DNA of 64,000 bases from Lachnospiraceae bacterium (GTDB lineage: Bacteria > Bacillota > Clostridia > Lachnospirales > Lachnospiraceae). The stretch spans positions 1-64,000 of the forward strand of contig JAILDL010000063.1 in assembly GCA_024689465.1 (NCBI GenBank), given 5' to 3'. Shown here one piece after another: positions 63,809-64,000 of the stretch (positions are counted from its first letter, which is position 1; every line of letters begins with the position of its first letter). A program made the translations under genes and the position numbers. A model generated the notes under the pieces. The model saw only the letters and a program-made list of their open reading frames with translations, was not told the DNA's origin and made no database searches.

Positions 63809-64000
63809 ATGCTCAAACTGATAGAAGCAAACCTGGAGGATCTGGAGAAGGAATGGGAATTCGTCCGGGATATTCCGGAGGATGAAAACGGATTTACCAA
63901 CCCCTGGCACGGTGTATCCAGAGAAGTCTTTGAACAGGAGGCTCTGCCGGGCATGCTGAAGGATGCCCGGGGAGAGGACCTGCCGGATTGGAAAGTGCCG
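63809..64000 (+). CDS. GNAT-family N-acetyltransferase, N-terminal fragment
   Basis: Sixty-four codons run off the end of the window. MLKLIEANLEDLEKEWEF and DIPEDENGFTNPWHG resemble the start of a GNAT acetyltransferase group common in Firmicutes. The acetyl-CoA-binding motifs are beyond the edge. AGGAAGG lies upstream of the ATG at a normal distance. Substrate unknown. Confidence 0.7.
   Translation, partial: MLKLIEANLEDLEKEWEFVRDIPEDENGFTNPWHGVSREVFEQEALPGMLKDARGEDLPDWKVP

Noticed and set aside
1-64000. CRISPR arrays, insertion sequences, prophage or integrative elements
   Set aside because: No regularly spaced repeats, transposase, integrase, recombinase or phage structural genes were seen. 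The only tRNA has no direct repeat of its 3' end nearby to suggest an attachment site.

Overview
The window looks like chromosome of a Gram-positive anaerobe of the Clostridia, most likely a Lachnospiraceae-type gut or rumen fibre degrader. The reasons are moderate GC, AGGAGG-type ribosome binding sites, a class III (oxygen-sensitive) ribonucleotide reductase, a CIRCE (HrcA) operator, a clpC-radA neighbourhood, lipoproteins with Firmicute-style signals, and many AraC-type regulators beside glycoside hydrolase genes. The assignment below family level is inference. I see no insertion sequence, prophage or CRISPR array.

Region 1 (1-10378) is a xylan side-chain locus: the end of an AraC regulator, a GH43, a GH106-related protein and a GH115 alpha-glucuronidase, then a YczE-type membrane protein, a convergent AraC regulator and uxuA-uxuB, which turn fructuronate into 2-keto-3-deoxygluconate. 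Region 2 (10480-13277) is clpB under a CIRCE element. Region 3 (13320-19548) is an ArsR-like regulator divergent from a sugar ABC importer (binding lipoprotein and two permeases, no ATPase) and a GH51 arabinofuranosidase. Region 4 (19699-24857) holds a small ORF, a six-PAS soluble hybrid histidine kinase and a TPR lipoprotein.

Region 5 (24875-41870) is mostly housekeeping: NrdR boxes and nrdD with a fused redoxin domain, pyrF-pyrE, a small membrane protein, an M29-type aminopeptidase with a long N-terminal extension, purE, purM-purN-purD, an SH3/poly-acidic membrane protein, clpC with a lysine-rich tail, radA and a six-TM protein. Region 6 (41871-46792) has an AraC regulator divergent from a second, longer GH106-related protein, and a secreted DUF5648-repeat protein. 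Region 7 (46975-61491) starts with tRNA-Trp, then an apparent operon of two coupled diguanylate cyclases, a SASA-type esterase and a very large GH2 enzyme, followed by an AraC regulator, a GH3 and a GH67 alpha-glucuronidase. The window ends with a GLUG-repeat lipoprotein and the start of a GNAT acetyltransferase.

Taken together, the sugar genes describe an importer-and-cytosol strategy. None of the glycoside hydrolases or the esterase shows a signal peptide, so branched, acetylated glucurono-arabinoxylan oligosaccharides would be imported and stripped inside the cell by two alpha-glucuronidase families (GH115, GH67), GH43/GH51 arabinofuranosidase/xylosidase activities, a GH3 and an esterase. 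The released glucuronate would go to UxuB and UxuA. No endo-xylanase and no uronate isomerase (uxaC) is visible, so these must lie elsewhere. The least explained parts are the two GH106-related proteins, the diguanylate cyclase/esterase/GH2 operon, and the adjacent poly-acidic and poly-basic proteins upstream of radA.
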